A DNA stretch of 22,500 nucleotides from contig CAUYUJ010021704.1 of NCBI GenBank assembly GCA_963575745.1, forward strand, positions 235,378 through 257,877. Reading direction: 5' to 3'. Source of the DNA: Prorocentrum cordatum (Eukaryota; Sar; Dinophyceae; Prorocentrales; Prorocentraceae). A program made the translations under genes and the position numbers. The first letter of the stretch is position 1. The number at the start of each line of letters is the position of its first letter. The notes below the pieces were generated by a model. It ran no database searches. It saw only the letters and a program-made list of their open reading frames with translations, and was not told where the DNA came from. Shown piece after piece: positions 1-8,632 of the stretch.

Positions 1-3
1 GCC

Positions 4-1287
4 ATGGAGCAGCAGCTGCAGCAACTGGCAGCGGAGCTCAGGCAGCTTCGGCAGGAGAACGCGCAGCTGGCAGACACGGTGGGGGTGCAGCAACAGACGC
101 TGGAGGCGATCAAGCAGCGCCCTGGCGCAGGATCAGGAGGAGGCGCCGCAGCAGCAGCAGCAGCAGCAGCAGCGGCGGGAGCACTTTCCAATGAGGTCGT
201 GGAGAGACTCATTCGTGCTCTTGATGAGCAGACGCGCACCTTCGCTGCCAGGAGCCGGCCGAGCCTGGTTGACAGCAAGGGCGTCGGCTGACCAGCGGTG
301 TTCAACAACGACGAGGCTCGATTCCCAGAGTGGACCAAGAAGACAGAAGACTATCTTCTTGGAGTCGAGCCGGCCTTGGAACAGGCCTTAGAATGGGCGC
401 TCGACCAGGACGAGGAGATCACAGTACAGCAGGTGCTGGAATCCTTCGGACCAGGGAGCGATCATGTCATAGACGGCGTCGTTGGACTCAACCTGCAAGC
501 CAAGACGGTCCTGAGCAACCTCACCGAAGGTGGAGGTTGGACCGTCGTTCAGAACGCTGACAAGAACGGCTTAGAGGCGTGGAGGCGCCTGCACAGACGC
601 TTCGACTCCCTGACTGGGGGGCGGCGCAGGAGCCTCTTGCGAGCCATCCTGGCGCCGACCAGGGTCAAGATGGACGAGCTTGGCTCGGCCTTGCAGACCT
701 GGGAGGAGATGGTCAGCCGTTACAACAAGAAGTCGTTGAAGCTTGGCGAGCCGTCCATTGCTGACGACTTCCTGTGCTCAGCGTTGGAAGCCCTAGTGCC
801 AGACGACTTGGAGAAGCATCTCCAACTGAACGCATCTCGCCTCAAGAAGTACAACGACATGAGGCAAGAGGTGATGACGTACTACGAGACGCGCACGGGC
901 AAGCTGGTCAAGGTGACGCTGAGGGACCGCATGCCGCAGGCAGGAGGTCCAGGTCCAACCCCCATGGACGTGGACGCCGGATCGCTGGCGAAGGGCAGAA
1001 AAGGAAAAGGCAAGGGCAGCGCAGGCAAGGACGCGAAAGGCAGAGGCAAGGGAAACCAGCAGCACCAGCCGCAGCAACACCAGCCGCAGCACGGACAGCA
1101 GAAGTTCGAGGGCTACTGCGACAACTGCGGCAAGTACGGCCACAAGAAGAAGGACTGCTGGGCGCCCCCGCAGACAGGAGGAGGAAAAGGAAAGAGCAAG
1201 AAGAGCGGCAAGGGCAGCAGCAGGAAAGGGAAAGGAGCAGGAGCGCTAGACGAAGGAGGAGAGGGAGAGAAGGAGCCAGAAAGATAA
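4..1287 (+). pseudogene. gag: gag: N-terminal coiled coil, capsid-like region, zinc knuckle; in-frame TGA
   Basis: The ATG at 4 has a good context (GCCATGG). Residues 1-40 are Gln/Leu-rich with heptad character and probably form a coiled coil. A GCA-repeat alanine run follows. The same frame continues past a TGA at 289-291 into the motif FPEWTKKTEDYLLGV and a helical capsid-like region. The region PMDVDAG and Lys/Gly-rich tails surround a CCHC zinc knuckle, CDNCGKYGHKKKDC, at 1117-1158, which in the family binds the element RNA during packaging. The TGA sits where related elements have Lys or Arg, so I read it as a nonsense mutation. The TAA at 1285-1287 is in frame with the protease and could be another lesion or a gag/pol boundary. 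Confidence 0.85.
145..182 (+). repeat. GCA trinucleotide run inside gag
   Basis: A run of GCA codons encodes about eleven alanines between the coiled coil and the capsid-like part of gag. Such runs change length easily by slippage, and the reading frame is kept. Confidence 0.8.
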
Positions 1288-1296
1288 CAGGGAAGC

Positions 1297-1839
1297 TTGG
1301 ACATGGGTGCCATCGAGATCGCTGCCGTGAGCACGACCGACGGTTCCGAGTATGTCCGTTTCAACCTGTACAGCGGGGCTGCAGCGACGGCGTACCCTAG
1401 GGAATGGTTCGCGGGTAGCTCCGCACCCATTCCCTCTCCCGATCACTCTGGATACATAACGGCATCCGGACAGCGCATCCAGGACTACGGAGGTGTCCGT
1501 TTGCACTTCAAGGACGAGAACGATGCTCGAAGGTGCATCACAGGTAGGAGGAGCGACGTGCGCAAGATATTGGCATCAGCGTCCCAAGTGTGCGAGAAGG
1601 GACGCCAGCTGATATGGTTGAGCGCTGACGGGGGCTACGTGATCCCCAAGGACGGCCGCATCGGGAAGATGCTGCAGAAGGAGCTCGATCGCCTGGTGAG
1701 GCGTTTCGGCGACGACTCGCTCCTGCCAGTGTACCGAGAGAGGGGCGTCTAAAACTTCTACATGAAGGTAGAGCGCGCGGAAGACACCGCGCCGCTTGGC
1801 CTGTCGTCGGGTTTCCGGCGGCAGGACCGGCGCCCGTAA
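1297..1839 (+). pseudogene. copia aspartic protease with Asp to Tyr at the active site
   Basis: The region reads FNLYSGAAATAYP where retropepsins have D-(S/T)-G-A. The codon is TAC where GAC would give Asp, so the catalytic residue is lost. Further family features follow: GYITASGQRIQDYGGVRL, the substrate-flap-like part, and RRFGDDSLLPVYRERGV near the end. A TAA at 1750-1752 falls where a Tyr codon is expected (GV-stop-NFYMKV), and the frame closes at 1837-1839. In the family this enzyme cuts the Gag-Pol polyprotein. This copy cannot be active as read. It follows gag in the same frame, with only the TAA at 1285 between them. Confidence 0.85.
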
Positions 1840-2063
1840 GGCCGTTGGAGGTTGAGCCAGGTGCGGGTGGCTCCGCCCTGGCCCCGGATGCGGGTAGCCC
1901 CGCTCCGGAACCCCCATCGCCTCCTGAGGGCGTTGGGGAGGAAGCGCCAGATATGAAAATCCGGACAGAGCCTCGAGCGCCGAGTGCGCAAGAGGTGAAC
2001 GAGCACTACGCTATGGGACACGCTCAGTTCAGGTCTTGGTGTGCTCTGACTACGGCTACTTAG
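1840..2063 (+). pseudogene. integrase N-terminal linker, truncated HHCC-type zinc region
   Basis: In frame 0 a Pro/Ala/Gly-rich linker is followed by SAQEVNEHYAMGHAQFRSWC, which resembles the His-His-Cys side of the pre-integrase zinc-binding region. The expected second cysteine and about 20-30 residues after FRSWC are missing. The sequence jumps straight into the integrase core in another frame, so I infer a small deletion near 2040. Two hairpin words (1863 and 1890) lie in the linker. Confidence 0.6.
1863..1903 (+). repeat. two hairpin words in the protease-integrase linker
   Basis: GCGGGTGGCTCCGC (1863-1876) and GCGGGTAGCCCCGC (1890-1903) each form a 5-bp stem with a 4-base loop; the first stem contains one G-T pair. 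Both lie in the same codon phase and read AGGSA and AGSPA. They belong to the family clustered after 6110. Confidence 0.75.
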
Positions 2064-3100
2064 CCGACGACGGCAGTGAGGACGCAGCATTGCCGATGCT
2101 GGTGATACGGGATCGCCGTACCAAGGGGTATGCGGCGACGGCAGTGCCCCAAAAGGGAGTGAACCCGTACACAGTGAAGTTCTTCGCGGGCTACTTGAAG
2201 GAGCTCGGTTGAAAGAGGTACGTGAGCTGGTCAGACGGCGAGCGCAGCCTTGTAGCTTTGAAGCAGGCTATGGCTGACCAAATGCAGACAGTAGAGACTG
2301 TCATGCAGGAGTCTCCTGTAGGAGGCCACGCAGCGATCGGTGAGTCTGAGAACGCGGTCAAGGAGGTGAAACGCATTGTGCGTGTGCAGAAGAAGACGCT
2401 CGAGGAGAGGATTGGTACGCGGCTACCGCTGCACCATCCGATTTGGACGGGGCTGCCACGACATGCTGCTGCGTGTCTCAGTAGATACCGTATCGGCGAG
2501 GACGGTAGGTCCGCCGAACAGAGGCGCACAGGCAGGCGCTGGGCGAAGTCGGCGTTGGAATTCGGCGAACGGATTCACGTGAGGCTCGCGCAGGAGGAGC
2601 CGCGGAGCGGCATGACTCCTAAAATGATAGAGGGCTGGTACGTCGGCCACCAGACGCGGACTGGCAGTCTGATGGTAATGACCACCAGGGGGGTTTTGCG
2701 AGGCAAGACCTACAACAAGAATACCGCGGAGGAGCGCTGGAAGCCCGCTGGGCTAGACCAGGTGCGTGGGACGCCCTGTGAAATGGAGCCCCCGGATGCG
2801 GTTAGCCCCGCTCCAGGGAGGCCCTTGCTGGCAGGCCGGGAGGCTGCCGGGTCGGCAAATCCGCCACTACCCTCTCAACCTGTAGCAGGAGGACGAGGAG
2901 GAGGAGTAGGAGGAGGGGGAGGAGTGCCAGGACCCAGGAAGCTCTACGTGTTGCAGGCGGACGTGGAGCGATTCGGAGGGACACCGTTGTGTCCAGCGTG
3001 TCATAACATCATGTGTGGCCTAACGGCAGGGCGCGCGCACGGCAGAGTGCTCGCAGCGCATGGCCAGCATGATGGAGGAGGACGACGTGGGTCGGCGTAG
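2042..3100 (+). pseudogene. copia integrase with D,D,E triad kept, in-frame TGA
   Basis: Frame 2 carries the catalytic core: Asp in SDYGYL (2048-2050), Asp in WSDGERS (2234-2236) and Glu in ENAVKEVKR (2348-2350). The spacings of 62 and 38 codons suit a copia integrase. After the core come LPRHAAACLSRYRIG and VEFGE-like and RWKPAGLDQVRGTPCE stretches, which are typical of the C-terminal part. A TGA at 2210-2212 interrupts the core just before the second Asp. A C-terminal CPAC motif with following H and C (about 2993-3015) is probably a small zinc site. The true frame leaves this one near 3030, so the tail to 3100 is out of frame. In the family it inserts the cDNA copy into the host chromosome. 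Confidence 0.85.
2798..2811 (+). repeat. hairpin word, variant, after integrase
   Basis: GCGGTTAGCCCCGC is one base off the main word and reads AVSPA in the integrase frame, the same codon phase as the other internal copies. Confidence 0.65.
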
Positions 3101-3149
3101 GCTGGACGCGCGCCGGGCGAAACGAGCCCGAGTAGAGGAACAGGAGCCT

Positions 3150-3163
3150 GCGGGAGGCTCCGC
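3150..3163 (+). repeat. hairpin word, GCGGGAGGCTCCGC variant
   Basis: The word has stem GCGGG and CTCCGC-side pairing with a short loop, and reads AGGSA in frame 0. An identical copy lies at 3471-3484. Confidence 0.6.
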
Positions 3164-3371
3164 GGCTTCAGCGGCAGGCGCACCAGCCATGCCGCCGGCG
3201 GCAGCACAGGCGCCGCCACCGCCCGGTGAGGAGCGGCCTCGCGGAAGGCCGGCTGCCGTCGCACCGGGCCTGGGGCTCGAGGAGAGGTCGAGGAGCAGGT
3301 CGGCTGAACGAGCTAGCCCGAGGACGGCAGACGACGACATGGACGTGTCGTTGCCGCCAGGTGTGCCGGAA

Positions 3372-3385
3372 GCGGGTAGCACCGC
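3372..3385 (+). repeat. hairpin word, GCGGGTAGCACCGC variant
   Basis: One base differs from the main word. It reads AGSTA, in the same codon phase as the other internal copies. Confidence 0.65.
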
Positions 3386-3470
3386 TCCGGCTGCGTCGTC
3401 AGGGTCTGGGGGCCCGGCTCCGGCCGCAGGGGCCAGTGCTGCGTCTGCGGAGGTACCAGGCGCCGCGGCT

Positions 3471-3484
3471 GCGGGAGGCTCCGC
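3471..3484 (+). repeat. hairpin word, second GCGGGAGGCTCCGC copy
   Basis: It is identical to 3150-3163, 321 bp away, and again reads AGGSA. It lies in the Ala-rich linker before the methyltransferase-like domain. Confidence 0.6.
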
Positions 3485-4163
3485 GCCTGCGGCGACGGGA
3501 GGAGACGTAGACATGAGCAGCATGACGACGAAGAGGAAGGAGGAATTGAGGAACGAGTATCGTAGGAGCATTGTTCTCGCTTGTCGCCGGAACGAGGTGG
3601 ACCTCTCGGTGGAGGAGCTGGAGAATATTGCCCATCTGAGCTTGGAGCTGGGAGCCGTAGATGTTCACGAGTTGTGCCCGCCTCCGCGGAATGTTGCGCT
3701 CGCGTGCCGTCTGGGTCTCCGGCCTGGGGTGAGCGCAGACATGGAGGCCGAGAAACCGAACGGTGGGCACTGGGACTTTACGAAGAAGGGCGACGTGAAG
3801 GAATGGTTCGATACGCTTGAGCGCGAGGATCCGTACATCCTCATTGGTTCGCCTCTCTCTACGGCATTCGCAGACTTACAGGGCACATCCCGGCCCAAGC
3901 GGGACACAGAGCAGGTGCTCCAGGAACAGAACGTTGCCCAGCGTCATCTTGAAGTGGCTTGCGAGAGCTACCGGAGGCAGATGGTGCGGGGTCGGTACTT
4001 CTTGCACGAGCACCCCCACGACGACAGCAGCTGGGAGACACCAGGCATCTTGGAGCTGCTGGAGCAGGACGTTGTGGAGAGGGTCAGAAGAGCTATGTGC
4101 AAGTGGGGCGCGAAACCTGGTGGCCAAGGTAAGCCCCCTTCCGGCATGCAAGGGTTTATCTAG

Positions 4164-5297
4164 AGGCGAACCGGATTCATGACCGACATGCCCGAGCTTG
4201 CGCTGGAGCTCAAGAAGGGGTGCCCCGGCGACTTGGGGCCAGAGCAGCATCAAAATGTGTTGCTGACTGGTGGTGTAGCTCGCAAGGCACAAGCGCATCC
4301 TCCGATGCTGGCGCGGTGCGTCCTACGAGCAGTAAAGGAGGCCATGAAGAAAGATGGATCCCTCTCTGGCCTGGCGGAGGCTACGGCTGGCCCAGTGCCT
4401 ACAGAGCCCGACACCTACGAGCAGGGCAGATCGCTGTTGGAGGACAGCGAGAGGTACTGGGACGACGTCGACCCCGCCATGGTGAGGAAGGCTAGGGAGG
4501 AGGAGGTAGGATGGCTTCGCCGACAGGAGGTGTACGAGAGAAGGACTCTTAAGGAGTGCCTGGAGGTGACAGGTGCGAAGCCTATCCGTTTGATGTGGCT
4601 CGACACCAACAAGGGCGACAACGAGCGACCGAACTACCGGTCTCGTATCGTCGTGCGCGAGAAGCGAGGCCAAGGAGACGAAGGGCGCAAGTTGCCTGCA
4701 GCGTTGCTGTTTTCAGCAATGCCGCCTCTGGAGGCAGTGAAGATGCTAGGAGGCTTGATGGTGCAGAACAGGAGCAGCGACCGGGGTAAGCCTCTAGGGA
4801 TGAGATTATTCGACATATCACGTGCCCATTTTTACGACCAGGCCGAGAGGACGGTGTGCGCGGAGCTCCCAGAGGAGGAGCAGGACGGCGTTCACTGTGC
4901 ACTGTTGAAGAAGAGCATGTACGGCACCCAGGACGCGTCTGCCATCTGGCAGCGAGACTACACAGCAGTGCTCAAGCAGGACGGGCACGAGTCAGGGAAG
5001 GCGAACCCGGCCCTGTTCTACAAGAAGGTCGACGACTGTCGGTCTTTAGTGCACGGTGATGACTTCTGCGCCATGGGCGACGACGCAGAAACTCTGCGGA
5101 AGAAATACGACTTGAAGGTGACAGGTCGTTTCACGCTCGGTTCTGGAGAGGAGCAGGAGGTCGTTTTCTTGAACAGGATTCTACGTGTCACAGGAAGCCC
5201 AGAGGGGGAGCGCTTCGAGGTCGAAGCATATCCACGGCACGCAGAGATGATAGTTCGTGACATGGGCCTCGAACAGGAATCCGCTAAGACACACTAG
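4164..5297 (+). pseudogene. copia reverse transcriptase, catalytic Asp residues kept
   Basis: Same frame as the upstream linker, separated only by the TAG at 4161. Visible RT features in order: YRSRIVVREKRGQ, LLFSAMPPLEAVKML, motif A with RLFDISRAHF (Asp at 4812-4814), LLKKSMYGTQDASAIWQRDY, motif C LVHGDDFCAMG (Asp-Asp at 5058-5063), and the thumb stretch LKVTGRFTLGSG. All are normal for copia RT. The frame closes at 5295-5297; the continuation with DVPGLKKEEAEAEE is in frame 2, so a one-base shift lies near 5295. In the family this enzyme copies element RNA into cDNA within the particle. This is the best preserved domain of the element. Confidence 0.92.
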
Positions 5298-6082
5298 ATG
5301 TTCCTGGATTGAAGAAGGAGGAGGCCGAAGCGGAGGAGCGGTTAGCCTCGCCCCCGCTCGTCGGTGACGACGTCCGCCTGTACCGAAGTGTGACCATGCG
5401 TGCGTCATACTTGGCACCAGATCGGGCTGACATTGGCGATGCAGTGAAGAATCTTGTTAAGCACATGCAGAGCCCGAAGCAAGTCGACATGGCGCGGCTT
5501 AAGAGGTTGGCGAGATACCTGAAAGGAAGGCCTCGGGTAGTACAGGTGCTCCGCAGGGACCAGCACCTCGCCAGGGGCAGTCCTTTGCCCATCTTGGTCA
5601 TGGTGGACAGCGACAACGCTGGCGACAAGACCAGCCGACGGTCTACTGTGGGGCAGGTCGTTTTCGTCGGCGGACAGGTGGTGAAGCATGCTTGCAACCT
5701 GTTGCAGGTGATAGGACTTTCCTCTGGAGAGAACGAGTACTACGCGATCAGCGCCGGCGCGTGCACCGGATTAGGCATCCAAGGCTTATTGGAGGACTGG
5801 CAGGTCCCCTCGAAAGTCAAGGTGGTGTCGGACTCTTCCGCGGCGCGCGGTTTCGCGTCGCGCCGAGGCGTTGGGAAGCTGAAGCACGTTCAGACCCGCT
5901 ACCTGTGGGTGCAGGAGAGGATCGTCATGCAGCACCTGGAGTTGGGCAAGATCGGCACGGCCGATAACAGGAGCGATCTTCTGACGAAGCCATTCGGTCG
6001 TAAGGAGATCGACGTCCGCATGAAGGGTATCAACCAGGACTACAGGAGCGGCAGAGCGGCCAAAGGGTTGCTTCTGAAATAG
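5298..6082 (+). pseudogene. copia RNase H, intact-looking, ends at the natural stop
   Basis: Frame 2 is open from the shift near 5295 to the TAG at 6080-6082. It shows VMVDSDNAGDKTSRRST (first Asp about 5606), IGLSSGENEYYAISAGA (catalytic Glu), VVSDSSAARGFASRRGVGK (Asp), HVQTRYLWVQE and NRSDLLTKPFGRKEI, the complete ladder of a copia RNase H. The function in the family is removal of the RNA strand during cDNA synthesis. The piece has no internal stop and depends on the upstream frame for its start. A diverged hairpin-like word, GCGGTTAGCCTCGC, lies at 5338-5351 in a different codon phase. Confidence 0.9.
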
Positions 6083-6098
6083 AGGAGCGGCTCGACGC

Positions 6099-6312
6099 CG
6101 AAGCAGCAGGGACGCGGGTAGCCCCGCTCTCGGGAAGCAGCAGGGACGCGGGTAGCCCCGCTCTCTAAGGAAGCAGCAGAGATGCGGGTAGCCCCGCTCC
6201 CTCGGGAAGCACGTTGCTCTGCTCCCGGCGCCCCCCGGGCAGGAGAGCAGTCTGAGGGGAGCTGCGGGTAGCCCCGCGCACCCCCTCAGGCTGGCTGCGG
6301 GCAGCCCCGCGC
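6099..6312 (+). repeat. cluster of five hairpin words in the 3' untranslated region
   Basis: GCGGGTAGCCCCGC occurs at 6114, 6148, 6184 and 6264, and GCGGGCAGCCCCGC at 6297. The first three sit in 34-36 bp tandem units beginning GAAGCAGCAG. The fourth is nested in a longer stem, CTGAGGGG at about 6253 with CCCCTCAG at about 6281. Between the third and fourth lies another imperfect hairpin, TGCTCTGCTCCCGG paired with the CCGGG..GAGAGCA side. The cluster begins about 30 bases after the stop of RNase H. The role is unknown. Confidence 0.85.
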
Positions 6313-6485
6313 TAGCTACTCTTTTCTGCGCAGTGGTGGTCACGCTGGATCGCCACGGCTCCGCTACCGGTAGTCGTTGGAGGTACAGACTTCTCTCGGC
6401 TGCTTGCACTGTGAGCCAACCCAGAGGGTTCTCTCGCAGTGAGGAGGGGTGAAGAAATCCCCCTCCGTCGGACTAGCTGTGGACA

Positions 6486-6595
6486 GGTAGATGGATGTAG
6501 TAGTGCAGCATAGCAGGAGCAGAGCGGTGTTGCATTGTAGGTGGGTAGATGGATGTAGTAGTGCAGCATAGCAGGAGCAGAGCGGGGTTGCATTG
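6486..6595. repeat. 58-bp tandem duplication
   Basis: The segment starting GGTAGATGGATGTAGTAGTG at 6486 is repeated at 6544 and ends GCATTG in both copies. Only one base differs over 52 positions, so the duplication is young. The preceding 6313-6485 holds no recognised gene and may belong to the 3' LTR. Confidence 0.9.
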
Positions 6596-6639
6596 ATGCA
6601 TTGCTTATCTTCCACAGCCCCTTTCGGCGAAAAAGCATG

Positions 6640-6790
6640 TTGATCCTTCCTCCCTTGTACCTCCTTCTTTCTCCCTTCTCCCTCGTACCTTCTCCTCCTC
6701 ACTCCCACCCACCCCTCCCGCCTACCTCCTTATCCCTCCTCTCCTCTTACTCCTCCCCGTCTCTCCTCTGCTCCTGTTCCATATACTTAT
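6640..6790. repeat. polypyrimidine tract
   Basis: Almost uninterrupted C/T with CTCC and CTTCT words. The apparent plus-strand reading frame here is only low complexity. Confidence 0.8.
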
Positions 6791-6904
6791 CTCATCCCTG
6801 TCACAACCCGAGACGTGTTAGTAGGGCTGGACAAGCGTTTCGCCTGAAACAACTTCCTCACCATTTATGAGTCTGAAGCCTCAATGTGCAACAGCTGCAC
6901 AAAT

Positions 6905-7925
6905 TGATGGCGGGAGGTTTTCAAAGTGTGGATCTCGCCTTAGCACCGCGAACGTTCGTCGTAACAGTTCACAAGATACTCACACATAGAGGCCCAGTAG
7001 TTTACACAATGAGGCTCTCGCCTTGGCGCCGCGCTTACTCGTCTTCAACAGTTGCAGAAATTTCACAGGTAGAGGGCGGGCCGTTTTCAGAATGCGGCTC
7101 TCGCCTTGGCACCACGCACATTCGTGTTAACATTTCTGCAGAAGTTTCAGCTTGGAGGGCGGGCGGGTTTCAACATGTGGCTCTGGTCTTGGCGCCGCGC
7201 GCAGTCATCAAAAACTCTGCAACTGATTCTATGATGAAGGGCGGGCCGTTTTCAAAATGCGGTTCTCGCCTTAGCGCAGCGAACATTCGATTTAAAAGTG
7301 CTGCAAGATCTTCACGGATAACAAACGGATAATCATCAAATTGTGGCTTCCATCTGAGCGCAACGCACATTCGTCTGAAAAGTGTTGCAAGAACTTCACG
7401 GACGGAGGCCGGATCATTTGCAAAATGTGGCTCCAGCCTTGGGGCCGCGCAAACTCGACTCAAAAGTTCCGCAACAGCTTCCATGACGAACGGCGGGTCG
7501 TTTTCAAGATGTGACTCTTGCCTTGGCGCCGCGCACGTTCGTCATAAAAGTTCTGCAAGAGCTTCACGGATGAAGGGCGGCTGGTTTTCCAAATGTGGTT
7601 CTCGCATGAACGCCGCGCACACTCGTCTTGAACAACCTTCACGAGCTTCACCTGTGGAGGCCTGGTGAATTTCAAAACGAAGCTCTCGTCTTAGTGCCGC
7701 GCGCATTCGTCTCAAAGTTCCGCAGAGGCTTCACGAATGGAGGGCCGGCGGGCTTCAAAATGGTACTCTCGCCTTGGCGCCGCGCACATTCGTCTTAGAA
7801 GCTTGCAACCGTTTCAAGGAAGAAGGGCGGCTTGTGTTGAAAATGTGGCTCTCGCCCTCACGCCGAATGCATTCATTTGGCAAGTTTGTAACAGTTTCAA
7901 GGGCTCGCATGGTCGAAGTCCCAGG
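6905..7925. repeat. tandem array, 12 copies of an 83-84 bp unit
   Basis: The anchor GGCTCTCGCCTTGGCGCCGC and its variants start at about 6932, 7015, 7098, 7181, 7263, 7347, 7431, 7515, 7599, 7683, 7766 and 7849 (position of the CTCTCG word), giving spacings of 83, 83, 83, 82, 84, 84, 84, 84, 84, 83 and 83. Each unit also has a TTTTCAAAATG block before the anchor and GCACATTCGTC and CTTCACGGATG blocks after it. Copies differ at many positions, so the array is old. In the 84-bp stretch it is open on both strands as 28-residue repeats: plus GGPFSKCGSRLSAANIR, minus REDLAALLNRMFAALRREPH. Nothing shows which strand, if any, is expressed. Confidence 0.9.
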
Positions 7926-8215
7926 AACACTGGCCTGGCGAAATTTAAGATTTAACGTTGATTCGCTGTGCTGGAGTCCCAGGACTGGAGTTCTGACACG
8001 ATGAACGATGAAGGATCGTCAGGACGCAACAGTGAAGATGATTCGCAGCGTTGAAGTCCAAAGAGTGGCGCTTTGGCACAATCGAGGATTAGCCGACGGT
8101 TGTCTTCTAACGGGTCACTTCCGAGAATGCCAATAAATTCTTGCATGGGAGATATGAAGAGGGGACTTGGAGGGAGGGCTTCATGCAGCATCGTTGACGT
8201 CCCTTAGTATTGCAC
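7926..8215. other. spacer without recognised feature
   Basis: Ordinary mixed-composition sequence follows the array. The word GTCCCAGGA occurs near 7918 and 7976. I see no gene, RNA or mobile element. Confidence 0.5.
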
Positions 8216-8375
8216 TGTTCCTCCTCCTCCGCCTCCTCCTCCCTCCTCCTCCCCCCTCCCTCCTCTCTCATCCCTCCTTCCTTCTCCCTCCTTCCTCCTC
8301 CTTCCTCCCTCTTCCCTCCTCCCTCCCGCCTCATGCCTCGTGCCTTCCCACTCCTCGCTTCTTATCCCCCACTTC
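8216..8375. repeat. polypyrimidine tract of CCTCCT words
   Basis: C/T-rich sequence with irregular TCC, CCCT and TTCC words. Long frames here are repeat artefacts. Confidence 0.8.
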
Positions 8376-8580
8376 CTCCTGCCCCAGGTCGGACGAAAAG
8401 GAAGGAAAAGGAAGGAACTAGTCAAGGGATAATGAACTGATTTTCTGGGCGCCTCCTTGAGCCGGAGGCGCCAATGTATCGAGGAAGGCGCTCGGCCAGG
8501 GCCGAAACCACATACATGCAGCAGATCTCGTTCTTCCGCCCCCCCTATCCCCAGCTCCCCCTTTTTGTCCGAATCGCCTC

Positions 8581-8607
8581 GCTCCTCCTCCTCCTCCTCC
8601 TCCATCA
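8581..8607. repeat. CTC trinucleotide run
   Basis: About eight consecutive CTC units lie in a C-rich surrounding (8520-8580). Confidence 0.85.
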
Positions 8608-8632
8608 TCCTCAACACATGCAGAGTATGATA

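Larger units (their letters stand above)
3027..4163 (+). pseudogene. pre-RT linker with a cytosine-methyltransferase-like domain
   Basis: Frame 0 opens near 3027 after a one-base shift and runs to a TAG at 4161-4163. Its first 150 codons are charged, then Ala/Pro/Gly-rich and disordered. Residues about 200-350 (counting from the ATG at 3060) hold DVHELCPPPRNVALACRLGL, PGVSADMEAE, ILIGSPLSTAFADLQ and GRYFLHEHPHDDSSW. In dinoflagellate copia proteins I know, the third motif reads G-S-P-(P/C)-C-T and resembles the Pro-Cys motif of C5 methyltransferases, and the first resembles an SAM-binding start. Here Pro-Cys is Leu-Ser (3852-3860), so the presumed nucleophile is absent. The fold is inferred from motif order only. 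After the TAG the same frame continues with RRTGFMTDMPE, so the stop is probably a nonsense mutation. Confidence 0.6.
1..6312 (+). mobile_element. Ty1/copia-type LTR retrotransposon, 5' side cut by window edge, degraded
   Basis: Domains follow copia order on one strand: gag with zinc knuckle, protease, integrase, linker, RT, RNase H. Integrase before RT separates copia from gypsy. The polyprotein is read in frames 1, 0, 2, 0 and 2, with in-frame stops at 289, 1285, 1750, 2210 and 4161 and frame changes near 1840, 2042, 3030 and 5295. The likely natural terminator is the TAG at 6080-6082. The window starts three bases before the gag ATG, so the 5' LTR is not visible, and without it the 3' LTR cannot be delimited. 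The end at 6312 is the last hairpin repeat, not a proven element boundary. The methyltransferase-like linker and the wording of the domains match dinoflagellate copia elements as I know them. Confidence 0.9.

Noticed and set aside
793-1143. Minus-strand 116-codon frame over gag
   Set aside because: Shadow of the gag capsid and zinc-knuckle coding sequence on plus.
6083-6600. 3' LTR of the copia element
   Set aside because: Probable by position, but without the 5' LTR in the window no ends, primer site or target duplication can be shown.
6905-7925. CRISPR array
   Set aside because: Units are contiguous 83-84 bp repeats with drift over the whole unit, without constant repeats and unique spacers, in eukaryotic context.
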